64,000 nucleotides of DNA from Erpobdella octoculata (GCA_963978895.1 OZ022238.1:6645650-6709649); one strand, 5' to 3'; positions 17,600-30,224 are shown, counted from the stretch's first letter. The notes: a model not told the origin generated them from the letters alone. A program made the numbers and translations.

Positions 17600-18244
17600 A
17601 TAACAAAACAGTTTTGGAGTGGAAGGTTATATTTTTTCGTGTGTTGGCTTTAATATCTGAGCAATTTGTCAGAAAACTAATTATTTCTAATATATAGAAT
17701 TTTTCTAAAATTCTTATCAGGAGATGACAAATAAAATATCAATCTGTTGACCACCTTTTGTTGTTTCTTTGTTGTCTTTATTTGAATCTAAAATAAAAAA
17801 GTTACATGTGAAAATGGCTGTTTCACCAGGCTGTAATAAAGTTAAAAATGTTTCCGGATTTTTGTATTTTTTCTAATTTCTTTTATTCAAAAATAAAAAC
17901 AAAAAGTAATTCACAAATCTTACTTATTTCTAAAATTTTTAAAATACCATAGAATAATGAATGAATGAATAAATAAATCTTGGACAATGTCTGTAAAGGC
18001 AGCGTAAGCTCATGAATGGACCTCAAAGCAACCAAAGATATAATTAATTGTGAACATGAGTCACTATAAAGTAATAAAACCGACATTTAACAGATCCTGA
18101 ATATGAATATAAGATAAGTTTAAAATAAAATTAATTACCAAATCGTTCTGTTTTGCTTCTGCTTATTATTTTATAAAATAGTTAATATTTCTGGAACAGC
18201 ATTTTTTTTACAATTATTTAGTTTAAATTAACTTTAAACCGTAA
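17600..18244. other. Gene-free AT-rich spacer
   Basis: 3' flank of the minus-strand receptor gene. No ORF or repeat family was recognised apart from short (GAAT)n and AT runs. Confidence 0.4.
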
Positions 18245-20570
18245 TTAGATAGATATTTCGATGTTGAGGACATATGATTCTTGTCTTTCTTCGTCAATGG
18301 CTATGCGATTTCCTGGAATGATTTGGTAGTTATCTTCTATATCTTCTAAATTCTCATGTATCGGTACATGATCTTCTTCGCAGATTTCAACCGCCTCTTT
18401 CTTGTTATTTAAGGCAATAAAATTACAACTGCTCAAAACCTGTTTGCCAGTTTCCGATTGTTGATCCAACACTGTGTTCAGAGGAAAACTATCAGCAGAG
18501 TCTGAAAAAATAAATTTAACACTAAAAGATGTACAAATAGGTTTATTTTTACCAACAAAACAATGATTAAATTTTATAAATATACCAATAGCTGTTTTTC
18601 TTCTTGCTGGCTTGATAATTATAATTAGGCCGGTCACCAGAATAGCAGCTGCTATGCTGACTAGTGCTAATACTTCCAAAACAGATTTTGGATTATTATC
18701 TTCTAAAAATTTGGTTTTTTACCGTTCTTATTTTTTTCATTCTTCTTTTCTGTGTTAAAAAAACGTTTGCAGTAAATTTTAAGATTATTTTTAAAGATAA
18801 ACATATTACATAAAGAATCAAACGATTTTAAAGCAAATATATTTGCCATAAATAAAATTGAAATAAATCATTGAATATTATTTGATATAAAGAAGAATTT
18901 TACGTGGGAAATAAAACTTTTGAGTTTCAAATCCAGATGTATAAATTGGAAGATTACTGGCATATTGAATATTGCTTAACTTGTGACTACAATTAAACGC
19001 AATCGACAATTTAAAACTTGTTCCGTTTCTTATTTGTGAACTTCCTTGAAATGACAACCACACATAACCATTTGTTTTTCCAATATTAAAACTAATATTT
19101 GAAGATGATAGTGTTTGGTTTGTTAAAACATCTTGCCATACTGGATCAGCTGCACATTGATTGTTTGAGTGAAAATTAAAAGAACAATTGATCGAAATTC
19201 TGTCATTTTTAAACACGTCAATGCTTTGTGTAGATGAAGATGTTGTACTACATTTAATATTTGCCTCTGAAACAAAAATTTCATTGAAACAGTGTTTTGT
19301 TAAGTAAAATCATCACAATTTATCAACATTAAATATATTAGCTTGTTTTTCATAATCGATACAAAAATATCCGAATAGATGATGAACGCAAAGAACTTTT
19401 TGTAAAATTTAGAACTTATGAAAAATATAAAACTTACCAACAGCAATTACACTTGCACCATATTGTAGAGATTTATTAACTCTATCTTTTATACAGAAAT
19501 ATGTTCCAGCAGTATCATATGTAACATTTTTGATTTTCAAATCTGTTCTATTTTCAACGGTGTTGTTAATAAGAAGTTCGTATTGAGATGTATATCCGTT
19601 GATGAATTGGTCACCTTCGTTTAACTGATTTGAAGTATTTCCTTTCGTCCAATAAACACTTCTTTTTCCATGTTGACATCTCAGTATGACTTCTCCACCT
19701 GATTTGACAACATTGTTCAATGGCCATCTCAATTCGGCAACTTCAGCTAGTGCTAATGTAAATTGGGGAAAATTGTTACAAATTATTTTTTTACAATAAT
19801 AATCCAGGCAATTTTGTAGTGGTATAGTGGTAAGGAATTTGTCTGTAGACCTGAAAGTCGGGGATTTGAATCTCGCCGGCGTAACCAGCGTCTGCAAAGG
19901 GTCAAAGAGGTGTGTGTAGGCACATATAGATGGCTGACTATGGCTTTTCTGTGTTATGGCCATGCGAGGGAGTAAAGTTAGATAGGTGACTTGTAGCTCA
20001 GAGATGTAAAGACTAGAGTTACGTTAAACATGATCAAATTTTAAACTTTCTATAAATCACAACTCTTAATAAATAAAAATCAAATCAGAGCCAACGTCAT
20101 TGTACGTTTTTTAAAGAAAACAGCGATACACAGTTCCCAATTGGAAATTTTTATGTTTTCCTAAAAATGCACCGCAAAAGAAACGGTATTTAATTCGTGC
20201 AAAAGTTGCAGGCTAGTGTAGTTGTGATCGATAAAATAACGGGTTAAAACAAATGGCTGCTGCTTCAGATTCAAATGAATTTTGTAGACGTTTTCAAAAT
20301 ATATACAAAGAGCAAGAAATCGTTGTTACATATTAAGTTGAAAACAATTAAACAATGCATATCACAACACAATTTAACACCAATAAAATACCTTAATTTA
20401 AAAAGAAATTGTGTATTTTCATTGCATACAATTGAAAATACAATTCAAATTATCAAAATATAAAAAAACAATTAAGTTTAATTATTTTAAATAATTTAGT
20501 ATTTCTTACCTGGAGCCAAACCGAAGACAAACCATAGAAAAGTAAACACGTATTGTCTATTTTGAAACAT
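18245..20570 (-). CDS. Ig-domain single-pass membrane receptor, copy A (6 exons)
   Basis: Putative cell-surface receptor. Exons in transcript order: 20570-20510 (signal peptide MFQNRQYVFTFLWFVFGLAP), 19746-19438, 19266-18904, 18749-18723, 18702-18586, 18501-18245. All introns are phase 1 with good GT-AG sites; 377 codons. Exon 2 is a V-like Ig domain (Cys in VILRCQH, Trp in VYWTKG, closing DTAGTYFCIK). Exon 3 encodes a second Cys-containing domain with several N-glycosylation sites. A tiny Lys/Asn exon follows, then the membrane helix LALVSIAAAILVTGLIIIIK with stop-transfer ARRK. The tail is acidic with DNYQII and ESYVLN tyrosine sites. Exons 2-3 are about 97-98 percent identical to copy B, whereas the other exons are not. 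Ligand unknown. Confidence 0.85.
19808..20025 (+). mobile_element. tRNA-like SINE in intron 1 of receptor copy A
   Basis: TAGTGGTATAGTGGTAAGG resembles an A box and GGGGATTTGAATCTCGCC a B box, followed by about 140 bp of unrelated body. It is inserted close to the point where homology with copy B stops. Confidence 0.6.
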
Positions 20571-22119
20571 TTTAAGAAAAACATTCAAAAAAACAACATT
20601 CTTCTCTTCAGTATTTCTATCACTCTGAAATGTAAAATTAAATTGAGGCTCATTTGACTTACATCATTTAACTTTTGATCATTTAATAGCCAACTCAAGG
20701 TTTGAGGAAGTTGAACGGAAAATTTAATTGAAGCTGAATGCTAATTGGTTTATCGCGTATTACACAACTGTTTTACACAACTTCAAAAATTATGAATAAA
20801 TAAATGTTTTTAATTTAGGAAATATTTTTTTATTTATTTTTAGAGCATCTTTTTTTTCAAATTTTCGTTTTATTTAAATTATTCCTTAAATGGAGTTTTA
20901 TTTTAGCATTTTTTCTATTTATCTTTCTTGTGAACTGTGTTTAATGTGTTCTTTACAAATGTATAATTAGGGTTCTGGAGTTGTCTCAAAAATGCTTCGT
21001 TAGCTGATGAGATTTATAATTTATACTTTTTGAATGTTTGAAAAAATAATGAAAAACAGTTGCATCTATAGAACAAAACTATTTAAAAAATATTTATACA
21101 CTCGTAACACAAACTATTGATGTTAAACGGCTTATACTTTTAAACAAAACTGGAATTATTGTTTTCGTTTATTTCAGTTTATTGTAAAACCAGAAAAAAA
21201 TTACTGCCAAAAATTAAAACACAAATATTTAAATAAGTGATGTTTGCATTTATTGGTGCAGTTAAAGATGTCTTGAATAATAATAATAATGATAATAATA
21301 ATAACAAATGGGCGCAGCAAACCAAACTTATTCTTGATTACCACAATTAATTATTACTATAAAATTATAATAAACATATGTTGACATTGCAGTTACTACG
21401 TAACACTCAAAAATCAATTTTGGGCCAACATAAGCCGATTATTCACACGATTATTTAAACTGACTTAAGTTTACAATTATAATATTAAGTAAGCAATTCG
21501 AAAGCTGTGTTTCGAGCAAAAAAATAAATTATTTCCATTCAGCCATTTTTCCTACAAATTTCACAAAATGGATCTGCATAAATGATTATATAAAAGTATT
21601 ACAGTTAAATCAATTTGTTCAAATTGCACTATCAATTGTAAAAAATGTGAACATAATTCAAAAAATAAGTTGTCCTTTAGTTTAAATTTGATGAAGGATG
21701 CAATTAAAAATGTGTTACTAAAATTGCTACAAAATAACTTACCAACAAATTCAAATATATTTTCAAATAGATTTATTTTGCTATAAAAGTTTCAGCATTT
21801 TTTTTGTATATTGTGTATTAGTGACAATATATTGATATAACTTAATTTTTCTTTTTTTTAAACAAGTAATACATTTATTAAATTTATAATAGATCAATTC
21901 AATTTGAGTTTCATTCACTTTTCTGTTAAACTTCCTGAAACCCAAAATCAATTATGAAAAGACCAAATAAAACAAGATGCAAGCGAGTAAATGTGTTATT
22001 TATACTTACATCCTGTGGTGATAGAAAATAAAATGGGACTTTTTAACATATTTTAAGATTGTGTTCAATAAGTTTACAGCAATAATTTTTTTTATCTGTG
22101 TTTAAGGTTTTGTTAAATA
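20571..22119. other. Shared divergent upstream region of the two receptor genes
   Basis: About 1.5 kb, very AT-rich, between two head-to-head start codons. It presumably holds both promoters; no clear TATA box or motif can be assigned. The short ORFs are chance. Confidence 0.5.
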
Positions 22120-23896
22120 ATGTTAACAACTTATTTTTTCTTAATTGAATGCTTTGTTTTGTATGCCACGTTTTCTAAATGGTCACGAGGTAAAGTATAT
22201 TGATTTATTAGTAAATCTGATATTTTTTTATTTTTTATATTAATATTTTATTTCCGTTCCTAGCTGAAGTTGCCGAATTGAGATGGCCATTGAACAATGT
22301 TGTCAAATTAGGTGGAGAAATCATACTGAGATGTCAACATGAAAAAAGAAGTGTTTATTGGACAAAAGGAAATACTTCAAATCAGTTAAACGAAGGTGAC
22401 CAATTCATCAACGGATATACATCTCAATACGAACTTCTTATTAACAACACCGTTGAATATAGAACAGATTTGAAAATCAAAAAAGTTACATTTGATACTG
22501 CAGGAACATATTTCTGTATAAAAGATAGAGTTAATAAATCTCTACAATATGGTGCAAGTGTAATTGCTGTTGGTAAGTTTTATATTTTTCATAAGTTCTA
22601 AACTTTACAAAAAGTTCCTTGCGTTCATCATCTATTCGGATATTTTTGTATCGATTATGAAAAACAAGTTAATATATTTAATGTTGATAAATTGTGATGA
22701 TTTTACTTAACAAAACACTGTTTCAATAAAATTTTTGTTTCAGAGGCAAATATTAAATGTAGTACAACATCTTCATCTACACAAAGCATTTCCGTGTTTA
22801 AAAATGACAGAATTTCTATCAATTGTTCTTTTAAATTTTACTCAAACAATCAATGTGCAGCTGATCCAGTATGGCAAGATGTTTTAACAAACCAAACACT
22901 ATCATCTTCAAATATTAGTTTTAATATTGGAAAAACAAATGGTTATGTGTGGTTGTCATTTCAAGGAAGTTCACAAATAAGAAACGGAACAAGTTTTAAA
23001 TTGTCGATTGCGTTTAATTGTAGTCACAAGTTAAGCGATATTCAATATGCCAGTAATCTTCCAATGTATACATCTGGATTTGAAACTCAAAAGTTTTATT
23101 TCTCACGTAAAATTTTCCTTTATGTTAAATAACATTTTAAATAATTTGTTGTAGTTTTTTTTCTCAAAAAATTCAAATTTACTAAAAATGTTTTTTTTTG
23201 TTTTATCATAGCAATTGCTATTAAAAATAAACAAAATCTACAATCAATAAACGGTAAGAAATAATACCAAACAGTAACCGGTTTCAATTTGTTAAGTTTT
23301 TTGAACTTAAGACATTTTTATGGAAAATTTTTTTTTAAATAATAATTTTAATGATATAATATTTGGTGTGATATCAATTTCAGAGTCCAAACAGGATGGC
23401 TTATTTGGTGTGATATCTATTACTGCCGCAGTGAGCGGATTGGCTGCCATTTTAATCGCTGCTGTAATGTTAAAATGCATCAAATCAATGAAGAATGCGG
23501 CATCAATTGGTATTTAATTATTTCATTTTTATAATACATTTGCAGGTTTAAAACAAATATCATTTGCTTAAATTGACTCTAATTTATATAAAAACAAATA
23601 ACCAATTAATAAAATAAAATCATAAAAATTACGCAGCTAATATACAAACTAATTATTTAGTAGTTACACAACCGAATTATTTTGGTGGTGTAAAATTATA
23701 TAATAAAGACAGTACTAGTAATTGCAAAAATTGTCTTCCGGATAGTTAATTGTTCTCTTGAGTGGCTTATAAACTTGCCATAAGAAGAGTGAAAGTCATT
23801 TAATTATCTTTGTCATCATCATCATCACCATCTCCACCACCACCATCACCATCACAATCACCGTCTTCGTCATCGTCGTCTTCGTCATCGTCGTCG

Positions 23897-23946
<50 letters not shown>

Positions 23947-25411
23947 ATCATCATCATCATTATCATCATCATCATCAGCATAAAACAACACAAACAATTA
24001 TAATTATATTAATTTAAAATTATAATTTATTTGAATTTTATTTATTGGAAATATTAAAATGTTAATTTTTCTGTCATGAGCAGACATTACCCATTTTTAA
24101 TAACTCTTTCACTTTTGATGAGTTTAACTTCTGAAGATCTGCGTTAGTTGACTTCTACTGTAATAATATAATTATTATTGTGACTTAAAGGTTACATCTA
24201 ATAATCACCATAGAGGTTTAAACACTTTTTTGACCAATACGACTAACACGTGAAAGATACAGAATTGATGACAAGATACTAATTCAATTTTCTATGCTAT
24301 TATAAATTCTAGGAAATATCAGTATAATTAATTTTAAATTATAATTGAATCAACAGTTTGTCAATATGAGTATTTTGTTTTTAAAAGACGTTTTCTGTTT
24401 AAGTTTTATTACTGAGGCTGATACAGGGTTGGTAAAAGGAGGGGGTCTAAAATGGGGTGGGTAGGAACATTTTTTCAAGTTTTTATGGCCAAAATTTATT
24501 CATTTAAGAACTTATTTTCTGTTAATGTATTTAGCAAACTAGTATAGTTAGTTAAGTTTATTGACCTTCTTTGGAGTCGTGCCGTAAAATATAACCTAAT
24601 AAAGGTATATGGAAGGATGGGAAGATTAGTTAAGGGATGGGGAGTCTAAAACGGGTTAAGAAAAAGTTTTTTTTCCAATTTGGTGTTAGATTTATAAGTT
24701 TTAACATATATATTTGGTGATTTATTAATTCAAAAACTTAATTTCTGTTTTAGCTTTTAGCAGACTAGTAGAGTTAATTAAATTTGCTGACCTTTTTTGT
24801 AGTGAAATGCTAAACAATACAGGATATACCATAATAAAGGTGTGATCAGCCAGAGATCCAATAATGGCGCGTCTCAATGCGACTAAACCTCAACCCATCA
24901 AAAAAAAAAAGAGCTCATCTGGTTCTATTCAAGCCAAATTGCAAAATTTGAAACAATTTACAGTTTTTTTATATTCATTGCAATTTTATGTCCATCTTGT
25001 GTTGGTTCATCCACAGTTGCATGACAAATGGAAGCTTTGGTGCACTAACAACTTGCTTTTGAATTCAAGCCTTTTATATAAATAACCGACAGTAGAGATG
25101 TCATTCTGAAATGAGTTGCTAATGCAACAAGATGAAGACTTCGAATAATGTCATTTATTAAATTATTTATTGCTTCATAAATAACTGTTATTAAATATGA
25201 AACTCAGTAAATGGCTTCTTATTCTGCAGATGCCGATGAATATTTGTCCGTAGATCCTGGCAATATCAGACCATCTGAATACAATGTTTTGCTACCTATT
25301 ACCGACGAAACTGGTGCTGAAAATTGGAAAATAAAAGCTTCAATGAGCGAGAAAACTGAAGAAAATGAAGATGCATACGATGAAATTAACGTTCCACGTG
25401 ATAATAATTGA
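22120..25411 (+). CDS. Ig-domain single-pass membrane receptor, copy B (6 exons)
   Basis: Head-to-head partner of copy A. Exons: 22120-22189 (signal peptide MLTTYFFLIECFVLYATFSK, unrelated to that of copy A), 22264-22572 (V-like Ig), 22744-23106 (second Cys-containing domain), 23212-23253, 23384-23509 (membrane helix within GLFGVISITAAVSGLAAILI and AAVMLK), 25230-25411 (tail). All introns are phase 1; 363 codons, frame intact. The tail carries SEYNVL, which fits the ITIM consensus (S/I/V/L-x-Y-x-x-L/V/I), plus DEYLSV and DAYDEI. Exons 2-3 and the 171-base intron between them nearly match copy A. The last intron contains a GAT-type microsatellite. Whether the tail signals is inference. Confidence 0.85.
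23807..23985. repeat. (ATC/GTC)n microsatellite in the last intron of receptor copy B
   Basis: Trinucleotide ATC and GTC units with CACC variants. Both poly-Asp and poly-Met/Thr ORFs on the minus strand are artefacts. Confidence 0.92.
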
Positions 25412-26815
25412 AAAATATTTAAAGAAAAAAACTAACCAAGACAGTTTTTATTAAAGTTAATTATACTAAAACGCTTGAAAGTTTTTAAACCGATAAAATC
25501 AATTTCTTGAAAAGCATAGTTTATTATTTTTACCAGCGTTTTACAATTTTCTCTATTCCGGATGTCCACTAATCTACGCAGATGTCCGCGGTGATAATGA
25601 TGACAACTATTTTCATAGTAATTATAAACATCATTTTCTTACTATTTGCTGGGATAATATTTTTTGATACGATGTCGCAAGGAAGTTTTGTCTCTTTTAA
25701 AGCATTTTTAAAACCTGTTTTTAATTTTCTGTAATATAATATTACTGGTTAATTAAGACACAAAATACAAAGTATAATTTTTTTTTCAATTGAAATCGTA
25801 ACAAGTACTCAATAGTGAAATAAGTATAAATTAAATATAACTAGTTAGTTTTAAAATTTATCGAATAAATTAGTTGTTATTTAGCAAAAAACTATTTTTT
25901 GAAAATTAAACAAGTAAGCAGTAAAAAATCTTTAATGTGAAACAATTTTTGACATTAAATGGATGTCAACCTTGATGATTTCTGCTAGCTTCAGTATTAT
26001 TAGCTGACTTGTGATAAATGACATTTTAGAAACAGAGAGTAACAGAGTCTGGTAACAATCTTCAGCTGAATGTTTTCAGTCTATTAAGAATTCACTTACT
26101 TTGTGCAATTTTTTGGCACATTTCAGTTATAGCTTCATGACATTTTATCGTCATCACACTTGTTTTCTCCACAGAATGTTGTAGACAGGAAATCACAGTA
26201 CTAACCAACTAAAAACTAACCACTCTACTCAACTTTTAGTTTCAACTGATCATAACCTCTCTTGTCGGCGTAGTTTTTCTCATAATATGCAGGAAGCTTT
26301 GAGATTATAAACAATTTATAAAAATAAACACAAAATAAAATCAATCACCTATTTTAATATTTTTAAGCTATTGTTTTTACCGTTGAGAATTGGATGGTAA
26401 TTAAGCCATAAAAAACATAATTCGATACAACAACAAAAATACGTTAAATGTGACATCTACGTCTTAAACATCACAGACACAAGAAACTATTGATTTTTAT
26501 AGTCTAATTACAATGTATTATAGCTAATGGGTAAATTAAAATTAAAAACTTGAGCAATTGTAACAAATATAATAGAAACGATAAGGGACATGATTTTGCT
26601 TCCCATTTTATGCAGCAGTGAGTCTCTAATAAAGCGATTAATTGATTCAGCAATCGATATTTATTGATTGCTGGTTTACATATGAATAAGAACTGGAAAA
26701 AACGGATTCGTTGCATGGATTTTAGGAACGGGTGTTAATTTTTTCAACGGCAGACATTCTTACGTTTTTGCCGTTTAATCATCGATAACTAATTAATTTC
26801 TCCATTATTATTATT
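25412..26815. other. Gene-free spacer
   Basis: 3' flank of receptor copy B (an ATTAAA lies near 25451) and upstream region of the WD-repeat gene. No exon or repeat family was recognised. Confidence 0.4.
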
Positions 26816-26825
26816 ACAAATACAG

Positions 26826-26881
26826 AATTTTACCCCCGTGAAAGTTTGCTCCCATACGGCGAATTTCGAGCCAGATTAACG
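26826..26881 (+). other. Probable 5' non-coding exon of the WD-repeat gene
   Basis: GC-balanced stretch ending TTAACG|GTAAGA, a consensus donor. The next acceptor, ACATACAG, is at 26951, eight bases before the start codon. Joined to exon 2, the only open frame would hit TGA, so it is read as 5' UTR. The upstream limit is uncertain. Confidence 0.45.
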
Positions 26882-26959
26882 GTAAGAATAGTTTTAATTG
26901 CATGAAAATATACTCAAGTTAAAATCATATAAATTATTCAACAACATACAGATTTGATA

Positions 26960-28798
26960 ATGACAACAGAAATTATCGAGGCCGAACAACCGACGCTGTC
27001 CGTTAGTTTCAGTGCTTCAAAAATAACAGTGACATGCGTCACTACGATTCTCGATTTCCTACTAACCTCCTCTCTTGATGGCTTTGTTAAAATATGGGCA
27101 TTAGACAAGGAAAACGTTGAAGAAAAGAAGAGCGAACTCGACTGCAAAAGCCCAGTCTGGAATATTCATGTACTCGATAGCTGCGGTGACGAACCAGTTG
27201 AATCGCCGGGAGAAAAAGCAAAATTTTTGGTTGTGGCTGCTACTGACACAGGAAGCGTGGTTACATGGAAAATAAAATATTATGCTAACCAGCTAAAGTG
27301 TCGTTGTACTGGATTCTTTTTACTCCATCTACCAAATCCGATCAGGACTTTCACTATCAGTCACGACAGAAAACTGCTGGCCACCGGTTGTTGTTTCAAC
27401 ATGACGCAGATATTGCCAGACAATAGGAAAACTAAAGGTGTCAGGGGGTCTTTGAAACTTTGGAATTTTGAAGACATTTTCAAGATGGCGATGCATCCGA
27501 AGTCTAACTACACGGACGTGAAACCCATTGCTGCAAGAACAGCGGAGCAGATAACCAATTCAAGAGTCTCCAGCTGTCAAGAGAAGCTCTGTAGATTAAG
27601 CGAGAACTTGGGACTGAGGGCGGTGTCGTTTGTCGAAAGTAGTAACTTACTAGTTGTTGGCCTAGGCATCCCAGACGGCCGAACACATCAAGCATTTACG
27701 AACAACACCCTGGCTATCTGTAGCCCATCTGAAGATCTTAAGGTTCTGTGGTTCTGCGATGATGTCTCAAGCGAAATTGTGAGCCTTAGAATAATCAGAA
27801 GTTTAAATAAAGACGAAAGAGAAGACGATGAATCAAAAGTTTTAGACAAATTCCAGCTGGTAGTCCTCTCGGTGAAATCCATTTTAAAAATTAGTCTAAA
27901 CTGCAAGACATTCGGTAAATATTTCTCTAAAAAACTTATTTTAGTAAATTTTGTTACTGCTTTCATATAAAACACCATTACACAATAATTGATAGCAATA
28001 ATCACGAATGGAGAAGGGAAACCACAATTTTGTAGCCGACTGTACAAACAGCACTCAAAATTGCTTCCTCTTTTAGAGTTGAGAATTGATATGTCTAGTG
28101 GTTTTAAAAAAATCTAAGTATCTAAAACTCTTAAACTTATTATTAGGATTTGATTGGTTTAATGAAAATTTATAAAATAATGAGCCAATTCATGAAGACA
28201 CCATTACTTCAAGCACTTTCTGTAGATAGTGATATTCTAGTATGTAGATGTCACTATCTACAGTGATATTGAAATCATTTAATAAAAATGAAGGTAGACA
28301 TTTGGAAAATCACAATTGTTTATTACGTTTTCACTGCCACCCTTTGGTGCAACATACCATTTCTCAGTGACTATCTACAGAAGTGCTAGTGGCATCGAAG
28401 AGCTGAAAAAAACGTTTTATTATTTTGTTTTTGTAATTTCAGATAACGAGACGATAATAGAAAGTACGACAGACTGGGATCACAACATAAATCACGCTTA
28501 CCCGACAAGCCTTGCTGTGGAGTCACGCGACAATTGCGTCTGCACTGGACTAGGAGACCAAACAGTCTTCCGGCATCTTGATACAGGCGAAGAGATGAAT
28601 TTTCGCTTGAAGCACAGCAGTGACATTTTCCACCTGGCTTACCTTCAACGGCCTTCACCTCGTGGCCATGAGCTCAGCATCGCGACGACAAACGGCAGGT
28701 TGCAACTGTGGAAAAAGAGCTCGTGCACCGATGACGCAAATGAAGCTAAAACCGAAACTACGACAGAAAGTCAAAGTCGTCAAGATGGTCTTGCATAA
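26960..28798 (+). CDS. WD-repeat protein (2 coding exons)
   Basis: Exons 26960-27914 and 28443-28798, joined in phase 1, give 436 codons. WD-type blades are visible: LTSSLDGFVKIWALD (residues about 35-49), VVAATDTGSVVTWKIK, ATGCCFNMTQ ... GSLKLWNF, and near the C-terminus VCTGLGDQTVFRHLD and IATTNGRLQLWKK. These end the typical beta-propeller repeats with W-containing strands. Such proteins are scaffolds in larger complexes, and the partner cannot be told from sequence. The start ATG follows a 5' intron acceptor. The intron between the coding exons holds a small inverted-repeat element. No specific orthologue recognised. Confidence 0.85.
28213..28388. repeat. Small inverted-repeat (MITE-like) element in the WD gene intron
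   Basis: AGCACTTTCTGTAGATAGTG at the left faces GTGACTATCTACAGAAGTGCT at the right. An additional perfect 13-bp arm pair, CTGTAGATAGTGA / TCACTATCTACAG, lies at 28220-28232 and 28251-28263. Size and structure fit a MITE; family unknown. Confidence 0.5.
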
Positions 28799-28969
28799 AT
28801 TCAACGAAGCCATTTATTCGGAAAACAAACAAGAATTGATTTTTAATGTTAGCAATTTATCTTACGTGCAAACATTCGTAGATACGCGTGTTGGTGTACA
28901 ACGCGATCGGTCTGATATTCATCAGAATTTTACTCTAGCGACCACTAAGAATCTTTTAAGAACCTAATA

Positions 28970-29260
28970 GCTTAATTTTATATTTTAAAATTATTTTTCT
29001 AAAAAGAACAACAGACTAAATGTTTAATTTGTCTTTAATTAAAAATGGAAAAACAACAAAAGCTAGAAAAATAATTATTAAATGACATTTATCGGAAACA
29101 AGAACAAGAAGGTACAAAAAACAGAACTTAAATAAAATTTTTGAAAGTAGACTACTGCTCTAGACGAAATTCCACAAATCTTTCTTCGAAGAAAAGTTAG
29201 TTGTAGATATTTCAAACTAGGCAAATTTGAAGAACGAAAGCAGCAGATTTTAACAAATGT
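28970..29260. other. Gene-free 3' flank of the WD-repeat gene
   Basis: No exon recognised and no canonical AATAAA in the first 200 bases after the stop. Confidence 0.35.
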
Positions 29261-29264
29261 GACC

Positions 29265-29669
<405 letters not shown>

Positions 29670-29694
29670 TCTTGCATATAGCGGGACGATATTT

Positions 29695-29970
29695 TCTTGT
29701 ACGCAAACTCCATTGAATATAATTGCCCATTTTGTATTTGTTAATTTTTTCGCTAAAGACTCAAAACGTCGAAGGGAAGCCCGTTGTTGGGAAGATAGAC
29801 TATTAACGAATTCCTTGTTTGCAGCCGTATTTACGTTTATTTGTAAAAAATTTAATAAAAAATAAATAAAATAAACTAAAAGGTGTAACTTATAAGTTTA
29901 AAGTTATAAACAGGGCTAACGCGTTTCGACAGTTAGTTTGTCATCATCAGAGCCCGAAAAGAAAAAACAA
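29695..29970 (-). mobile_element. Penelope-like element fragment, copy 2
   Basis: It shares ACTCCATTGAATATAATTGC and CCATTTTG with the copy at 0.4 kb and contains the hammerhead-like motif described separately. No coding sequence is preserved. The family assignment is inferred from the ribozyme-type motif known in Penelope-like retroelements. Confidence 0.45.
29913..29955 (-). ncRNA. Hammerhead-like ribozyme motif
   Basis: On the minus strand, in order: GGGCT, CTGATGA, T, GACA-AACTAAC-TGTC, GAAA, CGC, GTT, AGCCC. Helix I is a perfect 5-bp pairing (GGGCU with AGCCC). Helix II is GACA with UGUC around a 7-base loop. Both core strings, CUGAUGA and GAAA, are exact, and GUU precedes the expected cleavage point. 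Helix III is reduced to about one pair, as described for minimal hammerheads of Penelope-like elements. One extra U at the foot of helix II is unusual. Activity is not established. Confidence 0.5.
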
Positions 29971-30224
29971 AACATGGATAGAATAATGAAAAGTGAAATT
30001 AGTTAAAACCGATAATGAAACAAAATAATAATAATACATAGGCAATTTTGGCATGGAAACTTCCCCTGAGTCGGGGGATCGGAGTAGAAAATCCAAACTT
30101 TTGTAGTTTTTTTCCCTTTTATGAGAACTACCTTCTAGCCAAATTTCTTTAAGATCGCTCCAGTGGCTTAGATTTTTATAAGTGACAGACTCACAAACAT
30201 TGATTTATCTATATATATATAATC

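Noticed and set aside
19808..19890. True tRNA gene (also 9.9, 36.75 and 45.58 kb)
   Set aside because: A and B boxes are present but no 7-bp acceptor stem or clean cloverleaf; bodies continue as SINEs.
24864..25085. 73-codon ORF in the last intron of receptor copy B
   Set aside because: Lys-rich start and hydrophobic end with no splice support; lies inside an intron.
28386..28967. ORFs overlapping WD gene exon 3 on both strands
   Set aside because: Shadow frames; the WD frame with matching splice phase explains the region.
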